64,000 nt of DNA, from NCBI GenBank assembly GCA_012845835.1, contig JABAKD010000023.1, positions 17,476,751-17,540,750 on the forward strand, given 5' to 3'. Shown here one piece after another: positions 1 to 10,689 of this stretch; position 1 is the stretch's first letter, and each line of letters opens with the position of its first letter. Source of the stretch: Undaria pinnatifida. Its lineage: Eukaryota; Sar; Phaeophyceae; Laminariales; Alariaceae. A model generated the notes under the pieces. It made no database searches, was not told the origin of the DNA, and saw nothing but the letters and a program-made list of their open reading frames with translations. A program made the position numbers and the translations under genes.

Positions 1-174
1 TACTTCTACGGCTTGCCGTTTGTCGTTAGGCTGTGCCCCTTGCAAGTGCTGTCGCGTGCACAGCCTCGATTTGCCGATAAACATATACTAATAGTACATG
101 TAAGGGATCCTCGAAAATTACGGGCATGCGCGGAGCCAAGGCAAGCGGCAGCCCGCCGCGGCAAAGCCCCTCTG
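1..174 (+). repeat. 3' part of hairpin-ended dispersed module, copy 1
   Basis: This is the right-hand part of a dispersed module also present at 14709-15082, 38318-38692 and 38846-39219. All copies end in a GC-rich hairpin followed by AAGCCCC; here the hairpin core is near 141-160. The upstream phrase CAGCCTCGATTTGCC and the phrase ATCCTCGAAAA are shared with the other copies. Short chance reading frames cross it, but none is conserved between copies, so I read it as non-coding repeat DNA cut by the window edge. Confidence 0.7.
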
Positions 175-615
175 TATTCCTTGAAGAATTATGTTACCAT
201 ACCATTGTTGTTTATGTTTGGGTTGCTTCCTTCCTTTTTTGCTCTATACGTACCGGGTACTGGCCCAAAGTGATGATATTATTACTTATGCATGTGCATA
301 TTACATTGGGTACAGGTTGCCGTTTGTCGTACTGTGCTGGTGTTGCCACTGTTGCGGTATGCTATTGTTGTTGAATTTACACGGAAATAAGAGTTGTGCG
401 TTGTGCCGCGTTGCTGCTGCTGTTACTGTATGTGTGTATGCTGTGTGATACTTTTACGGCTTGCCGTTTGTCGTTGGGCTGCCGCTGCTGCTGCTTGCTC
501 CTTTGTTGGAAGCGTGTGTTGCTTCTCCCGTTTGTGTTCGAGCCTCGATGTGTATCCGATATTCCATTACGCTTTTTTTGCATATTTTTGTTTTGCTTTC
601 CTTTTTTTTCTACCC
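175..615 (+). repeat. CTG-rich repeat, tandemly duplicated
   Basis: Two diverged tandem copies are visible, at about 270-500 and about 645-850. Both contain the sequence around TTGTTGTTGAATT, a CACATAAGAG-like or GAAATAAGAG stretch, and a later GCCGTTTGTCGTTGGGCTGC-like stretch followed by GCTGCTGCT. The boundary phrase GGGTACTGGCCCAAAGTGA near 256 is repeated, slightly changed, near 621. The many short reading frames here are low-complexity (Cys/Leu-rich) and are not credible genes. Confidence 0.6.
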
Positions 616-1190
616 GTACCGGGTACCGGCCCAAAGTGAGAGCATATTATTGATATTACTTATGCCTGTTACACTGAATACTGCTTGCTGTTGGTCGTAC
701 TGCTGGTGCTGCCGCTGCTGCAGCATGCTATTTGTTGTTGAATTGACACGCACATAAGAGTCGTACGGCGTTGCTGCTGGTTTGGCTCTATGTATGCGTA
801 CTGTACTTCTACGGCTTGAGTTTGTCGTTGGGCTGCCGCTGCTTCTTGCTGTAATTGCAAACACATGTATAACTAATACACGTATAACTATGTAGACTTG
901 TCGTCTCAGCGATCCAGAGGCCCGATTTGGACCAGGTTTTGTGCGGTCTTCGATATATCACGAGCTGAGGTCCACTTCTCGGCACGCTGTTTCGAGCCTC
1001 ACCTGGCTCGCCCATCCCGACTCTGACGGGGGTAGCCTCGGCCGTTCTCTCTTGGTGTCGTGACAGGTCCTGCAAATCGTGTTTTTGCCCAAACTTCTGT
1101 TGCGTAATGCCAAGTGCGTAGTTGTACGTATAAGAACACAAAGTGTTGTCCCAATAGTAATCGTTCAACAGTTGGCCCTGGGAACGAGGT
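616..1190 (+). repeat. Dispersed repeat of about 580 bp, copy 1
   Basis: This block aligns over its whole length with 19133-19715. It starts at ACCGGGTACCGGCCCAAAG and ends near TTGTCCCAATAGTAATCG. Landmarks in both copies are AGAGGCCCGATTT, GAGCTGAGGTCCACTTCTCG and GTCGTGACAGGTCCTGCAAA. The two copies differ by scattered substitutions. No long reading frame is conserved, so this looks like a non-coding module, possibly part of a terminal repeat of an unrecognised element. Confidence 0.75.
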
Positions 1191-1666
1191 CCATTTTACA
1201 GCTCGTACCAGCAATATGGGTGTCCGGTGATCGCTCTGTAATGAAATGAATCGTTTTTTTCTGGTCAACCATAACCAAGAAAGTTGCCAGCACGAGTCAT
1301 CAAAATATTTCAAAAAGTCAAAGCCTGCAAAATCTCAGCCACGAAATGTTGGAGAAAAAGTACAAGAGTGGGATACTGAACGTCGGCTGAACGCACAACG
1401 AAACTGCTGTAGCTGACAGGTATACATAGCAGAAAGAACAGCAGCAGCTAGCTGGAGATGGAGGGTGCCCTTTCGGCACGGCCTCTCGACGTTGCTGCGG
1501 ATGAGATCTTATACGCGATCTGCCTTGGATGCTTCCTCTTCGCATGTCTTCCATGTTCTCCACCTTGACGTCAATTGGGGGATGCAGAATGTGTTTTTCA
1601 TGGAGATGGGCCAAGCAATACCTCGTAAGCTTGCTTGGTTTAGTTTGGTACAGGCAACTCCCAACG
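1191..1666. other. No recognised feature
   Basis: I see no gene, RNA or known repeat here. Reading frames that run into 1509-1952 on the minus strand, or 1465-2364 on the plus strand, cross the LTR and are antisense or chance frames. Confidence 0.4.
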
Positions 1667-1933
1667 TGTACCGACTCGCCCGACCGCGGGCCCGGTGGTA
1701 TCGGCTCCGAGGACTTCCCCTCGTAGGCTCGGAGTGCGTTTGTCCACAATGCAATAGTTCGTTCGTTATCGCACGGGCAAGTAACATGCCATCGGCCATA
1801 GACCTTCCTGTTCGTATCTCAAGTCTCAAGAGCTCACAAGAAACGTCAATAATGACAATTGAACTCCCTGACAAAATGTATCCAACCATTCTATGTAGGG
1901 TAAAATGCCCAATGCCACGACCACAGCGGTACA
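1667..1933 (-). repeat. 3' LTR of the Ty3/gypsy element
   Basis: This 267-bp repeat aligns with 5044-5311. Read on the plus strand it starts TGTACCGACT and ends AGCGGTACA, giving the usual TG...CA ends with a six-base inverted pair (TGTACC/GGTACA). Because the coding frames are on the minus strand this is the downstream LTR. The adjacent internal sequence, read on the minus strand, is moderately purine-rich (GGAGGGTGC) just before the LTR and could be the polypurine tract. Confidence 0.88.
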
Positions 1934-2391
1934 GCACCCTCCAAAAGCCCATCTCGGGCTACCAAACCACAAATTGGCTCAGACAGAGTGGCTTTGATAA
2001 ACATAGCTGTCTGTACGTTGGGCAAAGGTCAAATACAACAAGTCGTGGTCAGTTCCACCACGATCTAACATTTACCACGTATACTGGCCGTGAACAAGGA
2101 TTGTCCAGCAGCCGCGTCATCACCAATGAATCTTCAAGCAAACCACGCACCACGCGTCACACCTCCAATTGTGCATGCAACTTGCCGAAACCCAGACCAC
2201 ACATGGATTGTGTAGTTCAGTACAACAGCCACCCGTACAACGGAAGCATCGACCCCGGACATGCTCCGTCCACACACAGCCTTGGCGATAAACCGCCAGC
2301 TGTGGCTGCGTCGAGTGCTATCATGTGCCCTGCGCCGAAGTTCCAAGTCAGAAAAACAAGTTGAAATTCGAAATTCAGATAAAACCGAAAA
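1934..2391 (-). other. 3' untranslated internal part of the gypsy element
   Basis: This lies between the end of the chromodomain frame and the 3' LTR. I see no conserved domain in any frame. The long plus-strand reading frame over this stretch (1465-2364) crosses the LTR boundary and has no recognisable family, so it is treated as a chance frame. Confidence 0.5.
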
Positions 2392-2690
2392 TCAGTCATT
2401 CAGAATTCGGGATCCCCCCCCCAAACCACAATATGAAAAAAAACGCAGCCCATACCGCTGTACGAGTCCCCGCTTCTGATCAATCTTCAGCCGCAGCGCT
2501 TTGAGCTCTTTTCGCAGCACGGCCGTCGCGCCATCAAACACGCGCGACACCGGCTTCCAGGTGCTGTCCGCCTCCTCCGGCCCTTCCCAGGCCACCTTAA
2601 CGACAAACTCGTTGTCACTACCGAGCGGCAGCTGGGGCACCACTCTGCCGCACTCCACCGAAGGCAATTCCGATCAAGTGGGGGCTTCGC
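2392..2690 (-). pseudogene. Chromodomain-like C-terminal end of gypsy integrase
   Basis: The translated stretch has an FVVKVAWEGPEEADSTWKPV core followed by a helix-rich segment (FDGATAVLRKELKALR). A V-x-W-x-G...TW-x-P pattern is the signature of the chromodomains that end chromovirus (Ty3/gypsy) integrases and bind modified histones to target insertion. Here it is the only remnant of pol downstream of the protease. The frame opens at an apparent deletion junction near 2670-2700. It differs from the frame of the protease upstream, so it is not translated from the element as it stands. Confidence 0.65.
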
Positions 2691-2701
2691 CCGCGCCACC
2701 C

Positions 2702-3679
2702 TTACCCCTGAATTAAACAGCACCGCCTCAGGTTTCTTGCGTAAAGGTGGGTCACCCGACAACGCCCGCATAACACGTCAAGGTGCGTGCGACAAACGAT
2801 ATCGCGCAGCATCTTTGCACATTCCGGCGGGGAGTCATAGTCAACAGCGTTATCGACATCCGTCTCCAACACGCCCGCACGATCCCACATTTCCACCTCG
2901 GAATCCTGGAATATCATGGGTCGTTGAGACGGCAGCGTCAGTGTGACCTCATCGGACACGTCGCTTGGCGCGTCGCCACCCGGCACGAACGCTGTGACAG
3001 CCATCGCAGCTCGCAGCACAGCACCATCGTTGGGCTCGCCCACAGAACGAGCAGTAAGCCCCATCCCAATAACATCTTGACGCCCTTGTGCCTTCAGTAC
3101 AAAGGCCTTGAGCTGCGCCATAACGTCGATGCCGAGTTTCTCCCTCAGCATCTTCTGCCCGATGGTATCCATATCGCCTCCCCCGGGGAGTACGATAAAC
3201 GGCATGGTAAATCGGACTGGTCCCCATGGTGTTTCGATCGTTAAGTGAAGCGGACACGATTGCGTCTCGATATCACGCTTCTGGCCCAACGGCGTCACCA
3301 GACGCGCATGCCCAACAAACGCGTCCGTCAACGCGGATGGCGTCATCCCCGACTGTCCCTGCAGGGCAACTACCAGCTCCTCCGATACAGCTGTAATGCC
3401 TAAACCAGAATCCATCAGCACCTTAACCTCAGCAGTCGCGGAAGCACCGGGAAACGTGAGACGCCCTGCGACATACTGCGTCAGGACCTCCAATTGCGGT
3501 TCGGTCTCCACCGTATCCACGCTCGTATACCCACTTCCACCCGGCCGTAAGACCGAGACATGCGCATATGAAATTGCGCTGGAATCACCACAGGACTGCT
3601 GCGACGCGGGTGCGGGCAGCGGCACTGGAATGGAGTGAAGAACACGCGCTGCATTCTGTAGCCCAGCGCTCTGAGACAC
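2702..3679 (-). pseudogene. Retropepsin-like aspartic protease region of gypsy pol
   Basis: The frame holds one long open stretch with a retropepsin-type active-site box, VLMDSGLGITAVS (Asp at about nt 3412), followed by the usual beta-rich region and a hydrophobic MPFIVLPGG segment. Retroelement proteases cut the Gag-Pol polyprotein; they use one D-S/T-G box per subunit and work as dimers. Downstream the frame reads into ALSGDPPLRKKPEAV-type sequence, which I take as the spacer before reverse transcriptase, and then stops at the deletion junction. It overlaps the gag frame by about 200 bp in another register, which means either a frameshift mutation or a lost programmed frameshift. Confidence 0.75.
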
Positions 3680-4932
3680 TGGTACTGCACCATCTCGGTG
3701 ATCACATAATCCACTGGCGCTATTGTTTCCCGGGGCACGCGAAAGTGCACGTAGTCGTCGTCATTCTGCCTAAATGCTTCAGGCGCAGCAGGTTCGGCCT
3801 CAGTAACCACCGCCTTTGAGGTGGTCTTGTACGCACTAGCTCGAGGGGTGGCAAACGCAGGGGCCATCCCGGTTGTCTTGCTCCGGGTATGCCGAGCTGG
3901 ACCGCTTGTGGACTGCTGCTGCTGTATAGGGGTCTGGCCGTGGCTCTGGCCATGGGCGCCTTTCCCCGCCTCACCCTGCTGGCTATGGGGGCAGTCCCGC
4001 TGCTTGTGACCTTGCTTGCCACACACAAAACACTCCTTGTTGTCGTACCGACGGTTCCGCTCTGCTTTCACACCGGCAGCCTTGGCACTCTCGCGTGAGT
4101 CGTGACCGTCAGCAGTACTTCCCTGCGGCTTGGTACCCTCAACAGCCACCGACCTAGCGTCATGCTGCTTTGCTGTTTGCCGGCGTACAGCACCGTTGAC
4201 CTCAATTACGGCCGGATCCCGTTGCTGCTTGGCAATTACGCCGAACAACACGTCAGGGTTATGCGTTACGAGATCGAAACGCATATTTTATTCCACCTTG
4301 CGGCGGAACTCGAGTGGCTCGATTCCCGCCGCTATTGCCTCCACCAGCACCTGACCATGCTTTAGCGTGTTCTGCCGACCGTCGGGCCTCACCACCTACG
4401 TCAGCCCGCTGTCAGCAAGGTATTTCCGCAGAGCACGTTTTTGCATGAACACCCTGCTAAATACCGGCACGCTCGCATCTATCTTCAGCTCACGGAATAT
4501 CTGACGGCAAAAACCCTCATCACTCGTCTGCTGCATATCAACGGCAGCAAACCTTTTGAGCCCTTGCAATAGCTCTTCCTCGGAGAGGTCGACCAAGGGT
4601 TTGCCATCGTCGAACTCATCTGCCACCATTATTTGGGTCGCCGAATCTACCAGCTCTCGCCTCCCCGTGAGTACCCGGTCTCCTCCATCTTGGTTTGTGA
4701 TATGCATCTGCTGCTCGTATTCCGAGTAGGAAACGAGAAATTCACGCATATCTTCGAAGGTAACAACATCATCACCTAACCTAGGCGGTCTATCTCCCCC
4801 GATCGTCACCATGATTTCCGGCTTTAGGCGGCCGCCGGCTCGGCCGTCACCTCTCGGATTGCCCCAGCTTGCAGAACGGACTCCGTCAGCGCCCTGTGCT
4901 CGTGCTCCTCTTGCTGCTGTAGGGTCTTCCAT
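3660..4932 (-). pseudogene. gag: Gypsy gag with CCHC zinc knuckle, two in-frame stops
   Basis: The Met at 4932 (MEDPTAARGARAQ) is the likely start; frames that begin earlier run into the LTR. The N-terminal part up to about 4400 is acidic and helical (EYEQQMHI, DLSEEELLQGLKRFA), as expected for a capsid region. After an in-frame TAG (about 4396) and a TAA (about 4287) the same frame continues with a basic region and a zinc knuckle, CFVCGKQGHKQRDC (C-x2-C-x4-H-x4-C, about 3993-4032), which binds the element RNA. A Gln/Thr/Ala-rich linker follows, and the frame then overlaps the protease frame. The two stops make this a pseudogene. Confidence 0.8.
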
Positions 4933-5043
4933 TGCTTTCGGCTGGTGTCCCACACCAGCACGCAAAACAGTGCTTTCCGGCCTCCGAGAAGCAAATTGGC
5001 CACGTTTTGGGGAGTAAGCAGGACCTATCCAATCCAAGTGAAT

Positions 5044-5311
5044 TGTACCGACTCGCGCGACCGCGGGCCTGGTGGTATCAGCTCCGAGGACTTCCCCTCG
5101 TAAGCTCGGAGTGCGTTTGTCCACAATGCAAAAGTTCGTTCGTTATCGCACGGGGAAAAGACATGCCATCGGCCATGGACCTTCCCGTTTGTATCTCACG
5201 ATCTCAAGACCTCACAGGAAACGCCAATAATGACAATTGAACTTCCTGACAAAATGTATCCAACCATACTATGTAGGGTAAAATGCCCAATGCCACTACC
5301 ACAGCGGTACA
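5044..5311 (-). repeat. 5' LTR of the Ty3/gypsy element
   Basis: This is the 268-bp partner of 1667-1933, with the same TGTACC...GGTACA ends. It lies upstream of gag on the minus strand and is therefore the promoter-bearing LTR. The two LTRs differ by roughly two dozen scattered substitutions or small indels by eye, so the insertion is not recent. I could not assign a primer-binding site: TGG occurs a few bases inside the LTR edge on the minus strand, but a matching tRNA is not obvious. Confidence 0.88.
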
Positions 5312-6250
5312 AGCCGCTGGTTCCACTGGGTGAAGCTGCTGTAGCTCCTGATGAGGTTAGCTCCCCAGTCCTTTTCTGCTGACGGCAATTAAGTTGTCGT
5401 CAAAGACAGGGTTAGGGCAGGGAGACAAAAGCGCAAGCAACACCATGAGTAGAAACACACATACACCAACGCGTTGCTGTGTTTTGACCCTTTTAGCACC
5501 GCACTCCCGACCCGCGGACACAACACTTAGAGCAAGAATAGGAAAACATGGGAGTTGGAAATGGGTTAATACGTACGCATGCTACGAGGTACTTGGTACA
5601 AGAGTAAAAAATGCACATACCTGTAGAAAGGCAACGAGTGTCCAACGCTAAATCCAAGTAATTTTGCAGTACAAAACGGATCCCTCGCATGACGAACATT
5701 TTCATAACGACTGCCCCAGGCCCAGCACAACACGCAAAACGAATCCACTGATTCCGCTGTGATGCTCTCACTGTCCTCAAGTTTCCGATGGCCGGTTGCT
5801 GGTTGCTCGCCGCCGTTCGTGCTCTTGTGCCAACTATTCCCCTGTTGTGTCGAGCTTCAGACGCTCCTCGTTTCCGTGGATTTTTTCATCACCTCGGTGG
5901 CCAATTTCTTCGCCGATCGGCGGGCTTTGGTCTGCTCAGCGTACTGGGCAACGGCCACGTCACGGGCGCGAGCAGCACCGTCCTGGCGCCGCTTCAACGA
6001 CTCATAGCTACTGCTCTTACCGCTGTTCTCGGCGCGTTGGTCGCGCCCGGTTTCTCCCATCGTCTTTTCAGTTAGAGAGAAGAAGTCATCGTTTATTATT
6101 TTCAGAAGTTGCCGGCTTTTTTTTTTGCCTTCGTTTTCCTGCGTTCTGAGCTCATTATGCTATATACTGATTTTAGCAACGTGTCGTAGATGAGCACGAT
6201 TTTGATGCTGTTTTCGGCGCTGTGTGCGGACAATATATGAAACAAGGGAG
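5312..6250. other. Mostly unassigned DNA with one basic coiled-coil frame
   Basis: Apart from the minus-strand frame at 5857-6060, described separately, I see no gene, RNA or repeat family here. Confidence 0.35.
5857..6069 (-). CDS. Short basic coiled-coil fragment, hypothetical
   Basis: This minus-strand frame of about 70 residues is almost entirely helical and charged (SLKRRQDGAARARDVAVAQY, AKKLATEVMKK). In composition and heptad-like spacing it resembles the coiled-coil exon at 49783-50187, so it may be the tail exon of a related SANT/coiled-coil gene copy. No DNA-binding part is seen next to it and no partner exon could be joined. It could also be a chance frame. Confidence 0.25.
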   Translation of the reverse strand, partial: EKTMGETGRDQRAENSGKSSSYESLKRRQDGAARARDVAVAQYAEQTKARRSAKKLATEVMKKSTETRSV

Positions 6251-6490
6251 AAGATTATTAGAGGTAGGGAACCGACCCAAAAAAAATATGGCTTTGGTTT
6301 CGAGAGGGAATTTCGGAGGAGTTTTGGTTCATAACTCTGTGGTTGAGAAGTTGGCGTTGATTGCATGGCAGTTCTGGTGGATCGCGTTAGCGGCTATACC
6401 AAGTGGATACAGCACGGGACGGTACTGGCAGACTGTGAGAACACGCGAGCAGACAGCCGTGCTGTTGCTAGTAGCTGGCCGGCAGCTGCG
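6251..6490 (+). repeat. A1 terminal repeat of DIRS copy 1
   Basis: This aligns with 43880-44170 and 48613-48880. Shared landmarks are GGGAACCGA, the AATTCGG/AATTTCGG region followed by TTATGGTTCAT or TTTGGTTCAT, GTGGATCGCG, and GGACGGT(A/G)CTGGCAGA. It is the most diverged of the three A copies. Confidence 0.7.
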
Positions 6491-7215
6491 GGGCCAGGTA
6501 TTTCCTTACGTGCAGCAGTATGCTTGTGTATCTCTGACGCTCGTGGGCTGAGTTTGTGCGCCTAGAGATGCCTCGGGCGATATACGAAACAATTCGGTTC
6601 TGCGACTCGTACGTACCCGGTACATGATACTACTCAGCTCAAGTTGTTGTGTAAACCGAACCAGAGACCACGTTGGTCCAGAGACAGACGTCTTTCTCCA
6701 TGACAAGAATCGATGAAGTTATCAATGTGAGCGCGGAGGGGTGCTAGGGAGTTCGGGGGGAAAGGTTGGGCTGGACATGCGAAAATCCCGTCACAAAGCT
6801 GCTGTATGCGGCGGAACAACCAAGCCCAACTTCAACATGCGAGCTTACTTTACGAAATCGGTCGTACTCACAGCTCATTTTTTTATTTGTATGAAATCCC
6901 GAGATCGCTTCACCCGCGCAGTTGCGATGGTGGCAGTACTAGAGCAGTAGTGTGATCACGTCGTGGGAAGTCGACAGTGCATACTTGCTACCACAAGGGC
7001 AGACACTGTATTTACGTGGGTGAAATGTGAGTGGAACGGTTTGCCTCCGCGATGGCGGTGGTAAAATAATTTGCTCTTATCGCGGTAAGGTGACGGTTCA
7101 GACTCGTTAACACAAGCGCAGACGAGGTATTCTGTGGGTGAACTGCGAGTGGAATTGTTCAAAAAAATTACTCACAAGTTGCTGCTACGCGGCAGATACT
7201 TTCAGCGATGAAATA
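6491..7215. other. 5' internal leader of DIRS copy 1, no gene seen
   Basis: This lies inside the element between A1 and the tandem leader repeats. No reading frame resembles a retroelement protein. Related leader sequence in copy 2 (44.2-45.2 kb) is also non-coding. Confidence 0.4.
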
Positions 7216-7980
7216 CCGCTGGTGCAATGCAATTGGATATTTCTGCTGGTACCTCTCGCAATGAGGCGCAGACTATTTCAAACACGACCCGAGTGAATGC
7301 TGGCGGAGAAAATGAGTTTATCCTGACACGCACAACGTGTGCTTGGGTGAGTGAGCGTCTTCACAGCCAAACGCACGACAAGCCTTGGGCGCAGATACTT
7401 GTAACCATATACATGTATGTGATATGGCACATTGAATGAGGGTCTCCCCACTCGTGTCAGCGATTTAATACCGCTGGTGCAATACACCTCAATATTCTCG
7501 CTGGTATCTCTCGCATGCTCGATGCCGCGCAATTTATTTTAAATACGATACGAGTATAGACTATATGCTGGCGTAATGAGTTTCTCACCACACGCATGAT
7601 GTGTACGTGGGTGAGTGAGGATCTTCACAGGCAAACGCACGAGAAGTTTGGGCGCGGTTGCTTGAAAACATCTACACGTACATGATGTGGCACAGTGGAT
7701 GAGTGTCTCCCCACGCGCACTACGTGTAGTTGGGTGAGAGACAATCTTCACGAGCAAAACGTTCGAGAGTTCATGGGCGTGGATTCGTGTAGATAGTGGA
7801 ACACAGGGGCGCAGATGTTTACAAGCATATTCATGTATATGATGTGGCATATTGAATGAGGGTCTCCCCACATGCAATACGTGTAGTTGGGTGAGAGAGC
7901 GTCTTCACAGACAAACGTTCGAGAGGTCTTGGGCGTGGATACATGCAGACAGTGGACCTCAGGGGCAGAAAATGAATAAA
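7216..7980 (+). repeat. Tandem repeats in the DIRS copy 1 leader
   Basis: Four to five diverged units of about 115-135 bp are present. Each carries GGGTGAGTGAG or GGGTGAGAGA, CTTCACAG(A/C)CAAACG, an (A/G)AGTCTTGGGCG-like stretch, a TGGCA(C/T)A-TTGAATGAG-like stretch and TCTCCCCAC. Between some units a second motif recurs (CGCTGGTGCAATAC...TCTCGCTGGTA). Copy 2 has the same array with about three units at 45231-45560, so the repeats belong to the element. Their position upstream of gag suggests a promoter or packaging role, which is inference. Confidence 0.7.
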
Positions 7981-8969
7981 AGAACACTGCCTACTGATGG
8001 GTGGATGTGTGCAGCAAATACTTGAAACTTTCACATGTCACGGCAGGGTAACGATGAATAACACCGGTATGATGCTGTATGTAATAGTGCAAACTGATAT
8101 TCTTGCTGTTACCTCTCACATAGATGGAGGCGCGGATTATTTCACAATGTGCACAATACTTCCTGGTGGTACAGCAGTACCCGGTAAAGGCAGAAAAATC
8201 AACGACAGTCGGGCAATTTCTACAAGAGTTGCGCGTGGCTGGAGCGAAAATTTTACGAGGCCTAGTTCACCGTTGGCGAGGGATATAGTACCAAGGACTA
8301 TTCTGCTGACAACTCTATCGCGGTGGCAATGGGGAGCATATTATGTATCAATGATTTTGTACTTCCTGGCCGAACAACAGTGCAATCGAGACACACCAGT
8401 GTCATGACACTTGTGATCCAGTGAAAACTAGGCCCGCACAGCAGCGGAGCAGATGCGTGCATAGATGATTGAGCCGTCGTGGCAAGGCGACAGCACGCGG
8501 TACACTTGTGTTTACACGGGTTGGGTTGAGGGTGGCTGAATTGGCAAATCTGCGAGGTCTGGTCCAAGGTCGTGGAACATAGTACTAAAGAAGAATTTCA
8601 CGGGTACCTCTTGCGTTGGCAATGGGGCGAAAAATATTTCAGAATATCCAGTTACTTATTCGCTGAACGGCAATACGTGAGCAAGGCAGATGCTAACTGT
8701 AACAGTCGAGAACTTCACCCACGTGGCGACGAAGCAGATACACGCAGATGAGATCACGCATACGCTCATAGTTGTGGGTGAAGGGGATACGAAGAATCAT
8801 GTATGCTCCCGGTGGTTCACCTACGCACTGGTTTCACGGCGATGATCGACCTTTATAACATTGTCCCATCCTGGTTGTTCTGGCTTCGCATCGTGTTCGC
8901 GGGTTATTTTTTTACCGAAAGAGGTTTATTTTCAACCCAAGAACGCGTTCCGGTGCAAGGCTACCCAAT
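7981..8969 (+). other. Non-coding leader before gag in DIRS copy 1
   Basis: No gene is visible. The motif TTGCGTTGGCAATGGGGCG near 8611 matches a similar motif at about 45745 in copy 2, so this is still element leader. Weak echoes of the 7.2-8.0 kb repeats occur, for example near 8075-8170. Confidence 0.45.
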
Positions 8970-10250
8970 ATGAGCAAGGGTGGTGCGAGCAGCAGGTCAG
9001 GCGGTTCGAGCAGCAAGCACGGGGGAGGGAGCAATAACTAAAGCGGACACGTCGTCCACATAGCGGACTACGAGGTCCACCGTGAGGCGGTGAACAACAG
9101 GCTCGATTCGATTGAGTCCACTGCGGCCGATAGTGGGGAGCGCCTGACTAAGATTGAGGACATGCTGACGCATATGCAACACGTGTTGGAGGACGCCCTA
9201 GCTAATCAAGACGCTGACGAGCCCGATGTCAACCACGAGCATCAGAAACATGCGGCTCTCGCTGGCGGCAGCATGTCTGACAAGTATTGGCTGAAAAACC
9301 GGTTACAGCTTGGAAGAACGGTAACACTTACGCGTTTGGGATCATGTGCGGTGAGAACCTAAAGGGGTGTGACTTGTCACCGATGCAGTTGAAAGGGGAT
9401 TTTAAGAGCTCTGCCCTAGCTCCTGCCGCGGTAGTGGAACAGCTCAACTCTTTGGCGGGGCTCGATGTTGCCGACTTTGTTCCGCGTGGGGCGGAGCCCG
9501 GTACCACTGGAACGACAGATACCAGAAAGCTATTTTGGCGAAGGGATTGCTGCTTATCATCGGGCGCGATATCACCTCGGTGGGGGTCAAAGCGCGGGGG
9601 GAGAAGATACACGCGGCATTCGCCGTGGGAGTCGAGATGGTGGCTTCGCACGCCGAAGCTAATCACCAAGCGATGCAAGTCCCGGTACACAAGGCGAGGA
9701 TTACCCGTTACAACAAAGGATCTTGAGGAATGGTCGACGGCGGTACACGACGCCGCTCTGTCCGAGAAGTCCAATTGGGACGAGCCTACTGGGCTTGGTG
9801 AATTGCCCGCGGTGGTGGCGCCCACTTGGACGAAGATTCGCGCCTACATAGATGCGAGCGGGTTGGAGCACATAGATAGACACAAGGACCCGGTGGCCAC
9901 TCGGGACAAAGGCGGTCGTGCGGGTAAACGGGCGCGTAGGGACGGGGACGCCGTTCAGCAACCGTGTTTTGGTTGGTCTTCCCAGCGGGGTTGTCGCTTT
10001 TAAAGAAGGGCCAACCGTGCAGGTGCAGCCATGACCCGACCAACAAGTTCCGGGGCGATAAAAAAGGCGGTGCGAGCGCTAGTGGGACCGCAAACAAGAA
10101 TGTCAAGGCAGCGGTTACGCGGCGTACGCAACATCCACGTCGGGCGACGGAGGGGGGAGCAGCAGGGGTGGAGCCTCTTCCAAACAATCGACCGGTGCTG
10201 ATGAAGAGGGGTGCGGGCTCCGCCCATTGGCGGGGCCAACCTCGGTGATT
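8970..10250 (+). pseudogene. gag: DIRS gag with coiled coil and CCCH finger, broken
   Basis: The ATG at 8970 (MSKGGASSRSGGSSS) matches the gag start of copy 2 at 45914, but a stop follows after 23 codons. Reading continues in another frame from about 9070 with a coiled coil (NNRLDSIESTAADSGERLTK...EDMLTHMQHVLE), then the conserved segment around LAGLDVADFVPRGAEPGT (about 9459-9512) and an ITSVG...EKI segment. The C-terminal finger is C-x8-C-x7-C-x3-H (CFGWSSQRGC, then GQPCRCSHD near 10007-10034), split by a one-base shift at a run of T. At least three frame changes make it a pseudogene. Gag of DIRS elements packages the element RNA. Confidence 0.75.
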
Positions 10251-10689
10251 GAGCGAGAGCATGCGTCACAACGTGGATATCCGGGGTTAGCGCCCGGGTC
10301 TCAACCAGGTGGGGTCGAGAGCCTACATCGGTCTTTGGGGGTATGGACGGAGTTGTCAGACACAAGTGCAGAGATAGACAGCGAGTCACGGTTGAAGACG
10401 CTAGATCGCATGGCACAGGCGTTTATGGCATCTTTACAGATTAACGGTGGGAGACTTGAGCACCTGCAGGACTTTGAGTTACGTTTGTCGTTGCCTCGAG
10501 CTGACGCGTCTCAAATTCGGAGGTGGTGTGGGGATGTTAAAGGATTTCCCGCAGTTGGCCAGTTGGCCTGTATCGCTGCCCACGGGGCACCAGTACATGC
10601 CAACGGTTGCCGTGATACCGACTTAACGGCGGCTCTTGCGTATTCCAACCATAGTAGCGTGATCCCGTACACCGCCGACATTGTCAATT

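Larger units (their letters stand above)
1667..5311 (-). mobile_element. Internally deleted Ty3/gypsy (chromodomain) LTR retrotransposon
   Basis: Two LTRs (1667-1933 and 5044-5311) flank gag, protease and a chromodomain-like tail, all on the minus strand. Reverse transcriptase, RNase H and nearly all of integrase are missing, and protease runs almost directly into the chromodomain, so a large internal deletion is inferred near 2670-2700. Gag has two in-frame stops and there is a frame change between gag and protease. The 5-bp flanks (CAACG on the left, AGCCG on the right) do not match, so no target duplication is visible; this could reflect recombination or decay. The element cannot be autonomous. 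Confidence 0.88.

Noticed and set aside
1465-2364. Plus-strand frame of 299 codons
   Set aside because: It crosses the 3' LTR border of a minus-strand gypsy element and has no recognisable domain; it is an antisense chance frame.
7216-7980. CRISPR-like array in the DIRS leader
   Set aside because: Repeats are long, diverged and adjacent without unique spacers of constant size, and the genome is eukaryotic.
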